64,000 nt of DNA from Mesorhizobium mediterraneum (GTDB lineage Bacteria > Pseudomonadota > Alphaproteobacteria > Rhizobiales > Rhizobiaceae). Under the pieces are notes generated by a model. The model did not search any database, had not been told where the DNA came from, and was given only the letters and a program-made list of their open reading frames with translations. The position numbers were made by a program, and so were the translations under genes. The stretch covers positions 225,292 to 289,291 of the forward strand of contig NZ_NPKI01000026.1 in assembly GCF_002284565.1 (NCBI RefSeq), given 5' to 3'. Positions 1 through 9,223 of the stretch are shown here, piece by piece. Each line of letters begins with the position of its first letter. Within the stretch, counting starts at the first letter, position 1.

Positions 1-3000
1 ACAATCTGGCCATCGACGTCGAGGACCGCCGTATCGGCATCGCCATGCAGTGAAAACGGCGTAAAGGTGACGCTGACCGAGGGCACCGAGCCACCTGAAG
101 GAAAGAAGGCGTTGCGGATTTCCGCGGCCAGCTGGAAGTTTTTCAAGGTCGACTTCGACAGGTCGCGCCCAAAGCGCGCATCCTGTTTCCAGCTCCAGTC
201 CTGGCCGGTCATGTCGATTAGCGATGCGAGATTCTGTGCAAAGAACCGGTCCATCAGCCCGCCTGGAGCGAACAGTTTCGCGAAATCCGCCATCGCAATA
301 TCCTCCGGGCCATTGCCGGCGAAAGGATAACGGCCCGCAACCACCTCCTCGCAAGTGCGCGTGACCGTCTGGTCGAGCATCTGGTTCAAATTCGCTAAGG
401 AGGTCTCTGCGACATTGCCGTCAAACTCGTCGGCGGTCGCGGTGACCATTCGGGCGAGTTGCTTGGGCAGACGCGAGACGTTGGCGCGAAGGGTTGATAT
501 CTGCAGCTGTAGATTCATGTTGACGCGTTCCGTTTGCGAAGGGACGTCGGCCGCCAGTTGCAGGCTCTGATAGATATCGCGGAAATTCTGGGTCAACGCA
601 TCGATTGGGCGGCGTCCAGCCGGACCGTTCACCAAAGCCTGGAATGATCTGAATTGCGCTTCGATATTCGCCCCAGGGTTTTGCGCGCTAGCAGACCCTG
701 TACCGGCCCGGCTTTGCGATTTGCCGATGGCGATTTGAATGCCGATGCGGGCTAATCCCCTGGCGACATCTGCAGCGTTCTGCGTCTGGTTTTGAAACGC
801 GTCGGCTTCGGCCTCGGAGCCAAGGCCTTCGCTGGAACCAGCTTCTCGCGTCAGAGCTGTTTCGTCGGCGATCGCTGTAAAAAGCTGGTCGATTGGCGAG
901 GTCGGTGACGCGGCGGCGGAGAGCGCGATATAGTGCGGCTTGTCCTTCAGCATCGCCTTGAACTTCAACTTATCGAGAACGCCGTTCCATGCCGCGGCGA
1001 ACTCCCTTCCATAGCGCTCGAGAAGTTCGGGACCGAGCTTGAGCAACTCCTGATCGATGCCGCCTTGCTCGCCGCCGCCGCCGAGAACCCACTGGTCGTC
1101 GACCAGCATCTGAGCAATGCGCGAGAGTTGTCCGAGATAGAAGTTGTTGAAACCGCCATAGGTGTAGATACCGGGAACGCGAAGGCCTGACAGATCGCCA
1201 CCATCGACACGCTCGAACAGCAGCTGCGCTTCCGGGCCGCCTTTCACGGAGACGGAAAAATCGTCCAGCGCTGCCGCGTATACCGCCGACTTGACCAAGG
1301 CTGAGGCACGATCGGCAAGGCTCATGCGTCCGAGCGAGCGTTGAGCGGATTCGACAAGTGGCTGGTTGAGTTCGAAAACCGGATCATAGGCGTCATCCAA
1401 CGCAAGCATGGCGCGCAGATGCTTTTCGAGTTGCGCCCGTCCCGCGCGGTTGTTTTCGCCCGGATACCGGTTCTGCTCCCAATCCTGCCTCATCCAGGAC
1501 ACGATCAACTCGTCGTCGATCTTCGGCGCCTTGCCGCCAAGCATCAGGTAGATCTTCAGCGGTTCGTAGAGTGCGGCGGGATCAGCCATCTTGGCCTGGA
1601 TCGTCCGTTCGGCCTGAAGCAGCAGGCGCGAGCGGAACATGCGCTCCAGCGCTTGCCGGTAAGCTGTTTTTGATGCCGAAAGAACTCTTTCCCGCTGACT
1701 GAGGCCGAACGTTTCCTCGATCGGTGTCGGCAATTCACTGGTGCCGAACCCAGCCGGCAGATCGCGCAACTGGTCGAGCGGGCCAATGACGTTTTCGAGG
1801 TCGACATCGGCGACCGTCGTGCTTTTGAGTAGCGGGTCTGCCGTCTCGCGATACTGGCTTATAGCTTGTGCGGTAGAGGCGATCAGCGATCTGTTGACCG
1901 TAAAGCTCAAGGCTAAGGTGCCCAGAGCCGCTGCCGCGATCAATGTTATTGCGCCTAGGCCGCCATATCTGGCGATCGCTGCACGCCTTTCGGCCGACTT
2001 GTCGTATGAAACCCACCCGGATTCCGCGAAAATGACGCCGGTCAGAAGATCATGCAAAAAGAAGCTTTTGCCCGTGCCGGAAAGATGGGCGCGAGAAGCG
2101 CTGCCGAAACTGCGACCGATTGCGCCCAGCACCTGGTCGATCGGCGTACCCTCCTGCGTGCCTGACGAAAAATAGAGTCCACGCAGGCTGACGTTCACCT
2201 GGCTGCGGGCCGGATCGAATATGGTTGCAATGAAACTGGCAATACGGCCCTTCAGCGCGCCAAACTGGGCTGGAAAGCCAAAGATGGATATGCGTGCGAC
2301 CGGATCGGCCTCTTCCTGCAGGCGGTCGGCCATTTCCTCCGCCAGGCGTTTTGCCAATGCGTCGAATTCGGCCGGTGCCTCACCGACCATGTTCTTGCTG
2401 CGATCGGCAGTCTGGAATGTCGCGCCCCATACTTTGCGGCGGCGCTGCTCGTCGAAACCGCCAAAATAATCCATGAAACCGGAGACAAGGTCGGCCTTGG
2501 TGAAGAGCAGGTACACCGGGAACTGGATTTTCAGTGTTTCGTGAATTTCGCGCAGACGGCTGCGTATCTCAACGACATGGACACCAAGCTGCTGATCATC
2601 GAGGCTCATGAGATCGGCAAGGCTGATGGCCAGAACAACGCCGTTTATCGGTTGCCTGGCGCGGTATCTCTTGAGCACCGACAAGAAGGCGAGCCAGCTC
2701 TTCTTGTCGCACTGCGCGTTGGAATCCTGCGTCGTGTAGCGTCCGGCGGTGTCGATCAGCACCGCCTGGTCGGTGAACCACCAGTCGCAGGATCGCGTGC
2801 CGCCAACGCCGGCGACCGGCTGGGCGTCCCCCGAACCGGCAAGCGGAAAATTCAGACCCGAATTGACCAACGCCGTTGTTTTGCCGGCACCAGGCGGGCC
2901 GATGACGACGTACCAGGGGACCTCATAGAGGAAATTGCGCTTGCCGCTCGACCGCTTGAGCGCAGCGATGGCCTCATTCATACGAGCCTCGAGCACCTGT

Positions 3001-3254
3001 GAATCGTCATCCTTGTCGTCGTTGCGGGCAACTATAGTCTCGATCGCTTTTTGCGCCTTTCGCATTTGCCAGAAACGAAATCCATAGAAGAGCGTCACGG
3101 TCGCAACGATCACGCCGATGATCGTCACGCGCAGCCAGACGGGTGCCAGCGGGCGGGTATCGGCAAAGCGGATCAAGGGGCCGGCAAACCAGACGGCTGC
3201 CGCGAAACCGGCCGACGCGATGACGCTGAATATCCGCAGCAGCCAACGCGTCAT
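1..3254 (-). CDS. tssM2: TssM/IcmF family T6SS membrane-complex protein, second copy (3' part outside window)
   Basis: About 1,084 codons are open from an ATG at 3254 to the left edge without a stop, so the C-terminus is missing. TssM is the inner-membrane protein that spans the periplasm and joins TssL and TssJ. Two hydrophobic segments lie near residues 8-25 and 42-58. A Walker A motif GPPGAGKTT follows at about 118-126, then the DTAGRY box and the N-VYL-TKAD segment typical of IcmF GTPase-like domains. A third membrane segment follows near position 1930. It starts about 23 bases after the second tssL stop, so the two are one transcript. It is a clear paralogue of the tssM at 14874-18410 (Walker A there is GPPATGKTT). 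Family assignment is firm; whether this copy is used by the same machine is unknown. Confidence 0.93.
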   Translation of the reverse strand, partial: MTRWLLRIFSVIASAGFAAAVWFAGPLIRFADTRPLAPVWLRVTIIGVIVATVTLFYGFRFWQMRKAQKAIETIVARNDDKDDDSQVLEARMNEAIAALKRSSGKRNFLYEVPWYVVIGPPGAGKTTALVNSGLNFPLAGSGDAQPVAGVGGTRSCDWWFTDQAVLIDTAGRYTTQDSNAQCDKKSWLAFLSVLKRYRARQPINGVVLAISLADLMSLDDQQLGVHVVEIRSRLREIHETLKIQFPVYLLFTKADLVSGFMDYFGGFDEQRRRKVWGATFQTADRSKNMVGEAPAEFDALAKRLAEEMADRLQEEADPVARISIFGFPAQFGALKGRIASFIATIFDPARSQVNVSLRGLYFSSGTQEGTPIDQVLGAIGRSFGSASRAHLSGTGKSFFLHDLLTGVIFAESGWVSYDKSAERRAAIARYGGLGAITLIAAAALGTLALSFTVNRSLIASTAQAISQYRETADPLLKSTTVADVDLENVIGPLDQLRDLPAGFGTSELPTPIEETFGLSQRERVLSASKTAYRQALERMFRSRLLLQAERTIQAKMADPAALYEPLKIYLMLGGKAPKIDDELIVSWMRQDWEQNRYPGENNRAGRAQLEKHLRAMLALDDAYDPVFELNQPLVESAQRSLGRMSLADRASALVKSAVYAAALDDFSVSVKGGPEAQLLFERVDGGDLSGLRVPGIYTYGGFNNFYLGQLSRIAQMLVDDQWVLGGGGEQGGIDQELLKLGPELLERYGREFAAAWNGVLDKLKFKAMLKDKPHYIALSAAASPTSPIDQLFTAIADETALTREAGSSEGLGSEAEADAFQNQTQNAADVARGLARIGIQIAIGKSQSRAGTGSASAQNPGANIEAQFRSFQALVNGPAGRRPIDALTQNFRDIYQSLQLAADVPSQTERVNMNLQLQISTLRANVSRLPKQLARMVTATADEFDGNVAETSLANLNQMLDQTVTRTCEEVVAGRYPFAGNGPEDIAMADFAKLFAPGGLMDRFFAQNLASLIDMTGQDWSWKQDARFGRDLSKSTLKNFQLAAEIRNAFFPSGGSVPSVSVTFTPFSLHGDADTAVLDVDGQI

Positions 3255-3276
3255 GGGCGCTTCCAAATGGCCGTGC

Positions 3277-4791
3277 TCACAATGTCTCCTCCTTGGGGAT
3301 CATCACATCGACGCGGAGATTCTGGGCGCGGCCTTCCGGCGTCGCATTGTCGGCGATCGGCTCGTCCTCACCCTTGCCCTCGACCGTGATCCGCGAAGGC
3401 TTGCTGAACCTCGGCGCCATCATCGCTTCGACAGCCTTCGCCCGGGCGACCGAAAGGTCGAAGTTGGATTTGAATGCGCTCGATTTTCGCGGCTTCACAT
3501 TGTCCGTATGGCCGACGATCCTGATCGGTCCGGGCTCGGGTTCCAGCGCGGCGGCGATGTCTGCGGCAATCGGCTGAAACTCCGGGTTTATCTCGGCCCT
3601 GCCGGACTGGAACAACAGGACGTTGTTGATCTCCACCACAATGAACATACCCTGCGTGCCGACGGCCAGCCCACCGCGTGCGATATCCTTGGCCAGTGCG
3701 GCACGGATGCGATCGATCTGGTTGGTGGCGGCGGGCTGGGTAACTTTCATCGGCTCAGCCAACGGCACCACGCTGGCGCGTTCGATGGCGATCGGCGTCG
3801 ATGGATTGAGCGCCAGCAACCCGCCGGCAAGGGCGTCGCCCTCGTTGGTGATGAGGACCCGCAAAGCGAAGAATGTCGCTGTCAGCAGCGCCGACGCTGC
3901 GGCCGCAATGACCCAGAGCGGCAACCGGGCCGACGACTGTACGCTTGACACCGCCAAGCTCTGCCAGTGGGGCGAGATGTCTTCGTCGGCGCGCGCCCTG
4001 AAATAGCGAAGCGTTTCGTATACGTCGCGTCGAACGCGCTCGAGATTAGTGTCCTCGCGTGCGAGGCCCCGATACTGGCCTTCGAACCCAAGCGACAGGC
4101 AGGCATGCATCAATTCAAGCAGGTCGTAGTGTGCCTCCGGCGCGGCCAATATCTTGTTCAGTGCTTCGTAGAAGCCCGCGCCGGTGGGCTCGACGTGAAA
4201 GAACTGCGACAGCATGCTGTGCTGCGCCCAGGCGTCTCGCTTGGGCCAAGGCAGGTTGCCGATGAGATCGTCAGCGGTTTCGCAAAGGGCAAATTTTGCG
4301 ATCCTGGCGTCTTCTTCGGGAACACCAGCTTTCTGCATTGTCCGGTCGAATTTTTCGATCGCCTCAGCGACATGTTCCGCTAGTTGTTCCGCCTGTCTTT
4401 CGACGGGCATGAGCCTGAGCTGGCCGAACAGCATCAGCAAAGGCGCCGCCGCGGCGAGGATCGGGTTCGGTGCTGAATATCTGACGCCATCCGTGGCATT
4501 CAGCAGGATTTCCTGCTGGATGGCTGGCTTCGGCGTCGCCGCAAAGGAACCGCTTCCGGTCGCTGCGCCGGGATCTGCACCCTGATAAATCACGGTTCCG
4601 GATGTCCAGCCCGGCGGCGTGTGCTGACCGACACCCGGATCGAAAACCGTTGAATCCTTAGCCCGCGAAGGACCGGGCTGCCTGCTATCAGGAACAGGCC
4701 CTTGAGGAGTTGGCGCTGATTTTTCAGCGGGGCGCGGTGCGCGAATGACGGTCTTGCCCGCTGGGCCGAACGGATCGTCCTTCGAGCTCAT
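3277..4791 (-). CDS. tssL2: TssL (DotU) T6SS protein with C-terminal OmpA domain, second copy
   Basis: Inner-membrane component that links the baseplate to TssM. The N-terminal 100 residues are proline/serine-rich and begin MSSKDDPFGPAGKT, matching the MSRDDPFG start of the other tssL, which is why the ATG at 4791 is preferred over the upstream ATG at 4863. A DotU cytoplasmic domain follows, then one membrane segment (LPLWVIAAAASALLTATFF) and an OmpA/MotB peptidoglycan-binding domain with IVGHTDN and NLRVDVMI. Extended TssL proteins with their own OmpA domain are known from Rhizobium and Agrobacterium-like systems. It lies directly upstream of the second tssM. A 412-base gap separates it from the second tagH. 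Confidence 0.93.
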   Translation of the reverse strand: MSSKDDPFGPAGKTVIRAPRPAEKSAPTPQGPVPDSRQPGPSRAKDSTVFDPGVGQHTPPGWTSGTVIYQGADPGAATGSGSFAATPKPAIQQEILLNATDGVRYSAPNPILAAAAPLLMLFGQLRLMPVERQAEQLAEHVAEAIEKFDRTMQKAGVPEEDARIAKFALCETADDLIGNLPWPKRDAWAQHSMLSQFFHVEPTGAGFYEALNKILAAPEAHYDLLELMHACLSLGFEGQYRGLAREDTNLERVRRDVYETLRYFRARADEDISPHWQSLAVSSVQSSARLPLWVIAAAASALLTATFFALRVLITNEGDALAGGLLALNPSTPIAIERASVVPLAEPMKVTQPAATNQIDRIRAALAKDIARGGLAVGTQGMFIVVEINNVLLFQSGRAEINPEFQPIAADIAAALEPEPGPIRIVGHTDNVKPRKSSAFKSNFDLSVARAKAVEAMMAPRFSKPSRITVEGKGEDEPIADNATPEGRAQNLRVDVMIPKEETL

Positions 4792-4863
4792 CGCCAAACG
4801 TCCGTCCACACCTGGTTGCTGCGTGTGCGCCAGAACCGGGTAAAACGGTCCCTGGTCAGGCAC

Positions 4864-5203
4864 AGGAAATGCAGGCGCTGCTGATGAGGGCAGTGTCTGG
4901 AGGAAGGTCGGCTACAAAATTCTATCCCGCCGTAACATGACATTTGCCGCAGACCCCCGGGTCAATCAGCCTTACCCGCTGGCGAACTGTCGTATGTGAT
5001 CGTAATCTCAGAAGCTGTCGATTGGAACAGGATGCAGTGCTGCGAAAGGATTTTTCTTCCGCCAGCGGCAGCGCCGTGTCCTTTGAAACCGCAAAGGACG
5101 CTCTAATATTTTCCAGTTGGCATGTGGTCCGTTCCGCAACTGAAGATCAGCACAGCAAAACCGATCCGGCTTCCGGGAATGCGCCAGGTTCAGTCTTCTC
5201 AGC
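4864..5203. other. 340-bp gap between tagH2 and tssL2, no gene seen
   Basis: No open frame here resembles a protein family and no terminator-like hairpin with a T-run was noticed. In the main operon the equivalent position holds tssJ and tssK, so this may be where those genes were lost or never copied; that is inference. It may also carry a promoter for tssL2-tssM2. Confidence 0.4.
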
Positions 5204-6250
5204 CTATTTTTGCTTGGCGGCTTTGGCATAGGCTTCGCTGAAATAAGCCAGGAATATGTCCAGCATTCCGTTTTCGTGTGTTTCTTCCATGGTCCGCCAT
5301 TTGGCGACAAAGGCGTCCCAAGCCAAGCTCTTCTTCGAAGTGAATGACGCTGGCGGAAGTTTCTTGCCGATCGCCTCGGGCGACAGGTCGTCAAGCAGCC
5401 GGGAGAGCGCAGCTTGCATGGCTGCGTAGGTAGCAAATTCATGCGTCTTGAGATCGCGGAATGCGTCTTCGATACTGTGCCTGGCATCAAGATAGCCGGC
5501 TCTGCGTCGTGCAAACATGATTTCAAGGATGTCGTCGGTTCCCGGGACGAACTTCAAGGGATTGTTATCGGCAGCGCTGATCATCGTCCGATGTGTGCTC
5601 TTGGCCAGTATTTTCGCAGCCGCACGTGCCTTCAGCAACAAGGCCAGTTCCTCGACAACCGTCCGCAGCACCGCGCCGATTTCGGCAGCGACTTCATGCG
5701 GATCACGCGATTGGAGCAATTCCGCAGAGATGCCAGCTCCGATCGCGATTTCCCGCAGCACCTCGTCCCTCGTCGAAGGGAGAGGCGCGGGCGGCGAAGA
5801 CGTCGACACCGGTGCTCGGTGCTCTACCGGATTGAAGAAGGGCTCGCCTCCGAAGTCCAGCGGCCGACCTGACGTGATCGGCATTTCTCGTTGCGTCGAA
5901 CCGTGCCTGCTTTGAGGATGACCCTCCGTGGTGCGCTCGTCGTCAATCGATACCAAGATGACGTAGCGGCCGATCAGCAACCGGTCTCCATGGTCAAGCC
6001 GATGCGGGCCGGCCATGCGATGGGTCGACCCGTTTATGAAGGTTCCATTGCGCGAGACATCGTGCAGCCGAAACGCGCCTGCCTCGTATCGAACGTCGCA
6101 GTGTCGGCCGGAGATGAACTTGTCGGGATCGGGCAAGGTCCAGTCGCAGGCCTCGCGCCCGATTTCGAAGCTGCGATCACGAGCTGAGTAGCCGGTCGAA
6201 ATACCGGCCGGCAGGGAATCGGCATTGTTGATCTGCAGCCTGATGAACAT
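5204..6250 (-). CDS. tagH2: FHA-domain T6SS protein (TagH/ImpI-like), second copy
   Basis: A forkhead-associated domain fills roughly residues 20-105, with the GR at FEIGREA, the SGRHC core and the DVSRNGTFING stretch that bind phosphothreonine. The C-terminal half carries the VI_FHA region, including NPLKFVPGTDD, matched by NPLKFLPTVDD in the other tagH (21569-23026). FHA proteins in T6SS normally respond to phosphorylation by the PpkA kinase; no kinase gene is visible here. It is divergent from vgrG with about 200 bases between the starts, so a promoter for both directions is expected there. Function within T6SS regulation or assembly is inferred from family. Confidence 0.88.
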   Translation of the reverse strand: MFIRLQINNADSLPAGISTGYSARDRSFEIGREACDWTLPDPDKFISGRHCDVRYEAGAFRLHDVSRNGTFINGSTHRMAGPHRLDHGDRLLIGRYVILVSIDDERTTEGHPQSRHGSTQREMPITSGRPLDFGGEPFFNPVEHRAPVSTSSPPAPLPSTRDEVLREIAIGAGISAELLQSRDPHEVAAEIGAVLRTVVEELALLLKARAAAKILAKSTHRTMISAADNNPLKFVPGTDDILEIMFARRRAGYLDARHSIEDAFRDLKTHEFATYAAMQAALSRLLDDLSPEAIGKKLPPASFTSKKSLAWDAFVAKWRTMEETHENGMLDIFLAYFSEAYAKAAKQK

Positions 6251-6452
6251 TCAAAAATCGCCGTCGATCGCCTGTCGGGACACTCACCCAGGACTTCCAT
6301 TATACCAGCAAAATCACGAGCGCGGCGTTACGAAGCTTTCAAGTCGATGATTCGAGAGGTGACACGCCGCAGCCACCGGTCCGGTCCCCTTTGGTCGCTG
6401 GAAGACATGTGCTAGGCTCAAGCAGAAACGAGCGGCGGGAGGGGCAAGACCC
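6251..6452. promoter_or_regulatory. Divergent intergenic region between tagH2 and vgrG
   Basis: These 202 bases separate two start codons pointing outward and must contain the promoters for vgrG and probably for tagH2. No convincing sigma-70, sigma-54 or EcfG motif was recognised by eye. A GGGAGGGGC stretch just before the vgrG ATG serves as ribosome binding site. Confidence 0.4.
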
Positions 6453-8780
6453 ATGCCGGACGAACGCGCCACGGTTGTGCAGACGCCGCTTGGCGCTGAC
6501 CTGTTGACCTTCACGCATCTTGTCGGGCGCGATGAGATCAGTCGTTGTTTGGCCTATACGGTCGGGTTCGTGAGCAGCAGCCCCGATATCGATCCGCTGA
6601 AGATGCTGGGCGGTGCCGTATCGATCGAAGGTGAATCCGATCCGAAACGCTGGTTCAGCGGGCTTGTGTCCGAGTTTCGGCTCACCCGGATCGAGGACCG
6701 CCTAGCGTACTACGAAGCAGCCATCAGGCCCTGGCTCTGGTTTCTCGGCAATACGACCGACTGCCGCATTTTTCAGAACATGAGCGTCATCGAAATCGTC
6801 GAAGAGGTTTTCTCGAAATACAGCACGGCGAAATTCGAGAAACGCCTGCAGGGTTCTTATCCGCCGCGCGAGTACTGCGTGCAGTACGACGAGACCGATC
6901 TCGATTTCGTGCAGCGGCTGCTGGAGCACGAAGGCATCCTGTATTTTTTCGAGCATGACGAGGGCAAGCACACGCTTGTGCTGGCCGATGCCGTGACCAA
7001 GCTGAAGCCGGCGCCGGGCTATGAGAAGGTGCCATATCACTTCGAAGGGCAGGGCTCCCGGCGCGATGTCGAATACATCACCGAATGGATTCCAGGCAGT
7101 TCGGTGCGGCCGGGCGCCTATGTCCACACCGACTATGATTTCAAGAAGCCGGGCGCCGACCTCATGGCCAAGTCGGCCCAGCCGTTCGGCCACAAGCTGG
7201 CCGCGGGCGAGAACTACCGCCAGCCGGGGGCGCATCTTGAAGTCGGTCGCGGCGACAGCCTCGCCGCGATCCGGCGCGAGGAGATCCAGGCCGTGCACCA
7301 GCGCATTGCCGCTGTCGGCACCGTGCGCGGGTTGTATTCGGGCTGCACATTCAAGCTGGACGGCTTCCCAAGAGAAGACCAGAACCAGGAATATCTGGTG
7401 GTCAGCGCCGAATACAGGCTGTTCGATCCCGGCTACAGAGCTCTTGCCGACGTCGAAAGCGAGAACTTCAAGGTGATCCTCGGCGTGGCGCCGACCGCCT
7501 TGGCCTATCGCCCGCCACGGATCACGCCACGACCGATCATGCGCGGCCCACAGACGGCGACGGTGGTCGGTCCATCAGGCGAGGAGATATTCACCGACAA
7601 ATATGCCCGGGTGAAGGTCCAGTTCCACTGGGACCGTCTGGGCAAGAAGGATCAGAACAGCTCCTGTTTCGTGCGGGTCTCGCAGACCTGGGCCGGCAGC
7701 GGCTGGGGTTTCATCCAGATACCGCGCATCGGCCAGGAGGTCATTGTCGATTTCATTGAAGGCGATCCGGATCTGCCGATCATCACCGGCCGGGTCTACA
7801 ATGCCTCGCAGATGCCGCCCTACGGACTGCCGGGCAGCGCTACGCAATCCGGCTGGAAATCCGACTCTTCGAAAGGCGGCGGCGGTTACAACGAGCTGAT
7901 GTTCGAGGATAAGGCCGGCTCCGAACTGGTCAATTTCCAGGCACAGAAGGACCACAACCTTCTGATCAAGAACGACCGCACCAAGCTGGTGCAACACGAC
8001 CAGTCCGACCGCATCGACCACGACGCCAAGCACTCAGTCGGCCACAACCTCGACGAGGACGTCGGCAACAACAAGACGGTCAAGGTCGGCGTCGACCAGA
8101 CCACGGATATCGGCAACAACGACACCGAGACGGTAGGCGTGAACCGTTCGCTGACCGTCGGATCGAACGAGACGATCGGTATCGGGTCGAACTCGACTGA
8201 GACGATCGGGTCCAATCACACACAGACTGTCGGGTTAGTCCAGACGATCACAGTAGGCGCGGCGCGTGTCGATTCAGTGGGTGCAGCGGAAACCCGAAGC
8301 GTTGGAGCCGTCCAGACCAATCAGATCGGCGCATCGCGGTCGATGACGGTGGGGGCCGGACAGACTCACACGATCGGAGCGGCGGACAACTGGACAATCG
8401 CCGCCGCCCAGAGTGTTCAGATCGGCACGGACCAGAGTTTCGCCATCGGCGGAGCGCAGTCGTCGCAGATCGGCAAAGCCAGGTCAGCAAAGATCGGCGC
8501 TGACGACGCAACCGATGTCGGAGGCGGGCATGCGCTCAAGATCGGCAAGGGCAGCGGAATCCAAATCGCCGAAGACAGTTCGATCAAGGTCGGCAAGAAT
8601 CTGGTGATCGAGGCGGGCGACTCGATCACGCTCAAATGCGGCGACGCGTCGATCACTATGAAAAAGGATGGCACCATTGTTGCCGACGGCAAGGACATTA
8701 CCATCAAGGGCAGCGGCAAGATTAATATCAAGGCCGGTGGCGACGTGGTCGTCAAGGGAAGCAACATCCACAACAATTGA
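6453..8780 (+). CDS. vgrG: VgrG (TssI) T6SS spike protein with extended repeat beta-helix
   Basis: The trimeric spike at the tip of the Hcp tube, 775 residues. Residues 1-370 match the gp27-like base. A gp5-like OB-fold follows with VKVQFHWDRLG, FIQIPRIGQEVIVDF and EGDPDLPIITGRVYN. From about residue 525 to 700 the chain is a run of eight-residue units with IG or VG at a fixed position, the signature of a long needle-like beta-helix (DUF2345-like end: SITLKCGDASITMKKDG). There is no obvious C-terminal toxin domain, so cargo is probably carried through PAAR-like and adaptor proteins. It leads a plus-strand module with a DUF6484 and a TIGR02270 protein and is the only vgrG in the window. Confidence 0.97.
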   Translation: MPDERATVVQTPLGADLLTFTHLVGRDEISRCLAYTVGFVSSSPDIDPLKMLGGAVSIEGESDPKRWFSGLVSEFRLTRIEDRLAYYEAAIRPWLWFLGNTTDCRIFQNMSVIEIVEEVFSKYSTAKFEKRLQGSYPPREYCVQYDETDLDFVQRLLEHEGILYFFEHDEGKHTLVLADAVTKLKPAPGYEKVPYHFEGQGSRRDVEYITEWIPGSSVRPGAYVHTDYDFKKPGADLMAKSAQPFGHKLAAGENYRQPGAHLEVGRGDSLAAIRREEIQAVHQRIAAVGTVRGLYSGCTFKLDGFPREDQNQEYLVVSAEYRLFDPGYRALADVESENFKVILGVAPTALAYRPPRITPRPIMRGPQTATVVGPSGEEIFTDKYARVKVQFHWDRLGKKDQNSSCFVRVSQTWAGSGWGFIQIPRIGQEVIVDFIEGDPDLPIITGRVYNASQMPPYGLPGSATQSGWKSDSSKGGGGYNELMFEDKAGSELVNFQAQKDHNLLIKNDRTKLVQHDQSDRIDHDAKHSVGHNLDEDVGNNKTVKVGVDQTTDIGNNDTETVGVNRSLTVGSNETIGIGSNSTETIGSNHTQTVGLVQTITVGAARVDSVGAAETRSVGAVQTNQIGASRSMTVGAGQTHTIGAADNWTIAAAQSVQIGTDQSFAIGGAQSSQIGKARSAKIGADDATDVGGGHALKIGKGSGIQIAEDSSIKVGKNLVIEAGDSITLKCGDASITMKKDGTIVADGKDITIKGSGKINIKAGGDVVVKGSNIHNN

Positions 8781-8790
8781 GGGCGTCATC

Positions 8791-9213
8791 ATGGAAGTGC
8801 TGGATCGTATCGACGGCGTCGTGATCGGCCTGCTGATCGGTTTCGAAGACGGCGCGCCGCTGGTTGTCTTCGTCGGTAATCCGCGCGAGACCGCGATTGC
8901 GGCGCGCAGTCTGGCGGAGCTGGACGTCTCGGCGGTCGGTTCGGAACTGGCTCTCCTGTTCGAGGATGGTGATCCGACGCGGCCGCTGGTCGTCGGACGC
9001 ATCGTCGATCCGCCTCACAAGGAGAGGAAATTGTCAGTTGTCCGCGAAGGCGATCGCGTCGTCATCACCGGAGAAGAACGTATAGAACTGCGCTGCGGCC
9101 TGGCATCGATCATCCTGGAGAAGGATGGGCGCATCACAATTCGCGGCAACCAGCTAACGAGCCACGCCAGCGGCACCAACCGCATCCGTGGCGGAGCCAT
9201 CCATCTCAACTGA
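8791..9213 (+). CDS. DUF6484-like T6SS-associated protein
   Basis: 140 residues, beginning MEVLDRIDGVVIGLL ten bases after the vgrG stop, so co-transcribed. The N-terminal half is a small beta-domain (DGAPLVVFVGNP, LLFEDGDPTRPLVVGRIV) that looks like a shortened OB-fold. The C-terminal half (RIELRCGLASIILEKDGRITIRG) repeats the closing strands of the VgrG beta-helix (SITLKCGDASITMKKDG). This is the arrangement of DUF6484 proteins commonly found beside vgrG in T6SS islands. A role as a VgrG-interacting or cargo-adaptor protein is inferred from position and the shared repeat; no enzymatic motif is visible. Confidence 0.8.
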   Translation: MEVLDRIDGVVIGLLIGFEDGAPLVVFVGNPRETAIAARSLAELDVSAVGSELALLFEDGDPTRPLVVGRIVDPPHKERKLSVVREGDRVVITGEERIELRCGLASIILEKDGRITIRGNQLTSHASGTNRIRGGAIHLN

Positions 9214-9223
9214 GGCGTTCACG

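Noticed and set aside
3118..4863. Plus-strand frames over tssL2 and tssM2
   Set aside because: Antisense shadows; the minus-strand frames carry membrane, Walker A and OmpA motifs.
8040..8560. 24-base periodic DNA as a possible tandem non-coding repeat
   Set aside because: The period is explained by the eight-residue beta-helix repeat of VgrG.
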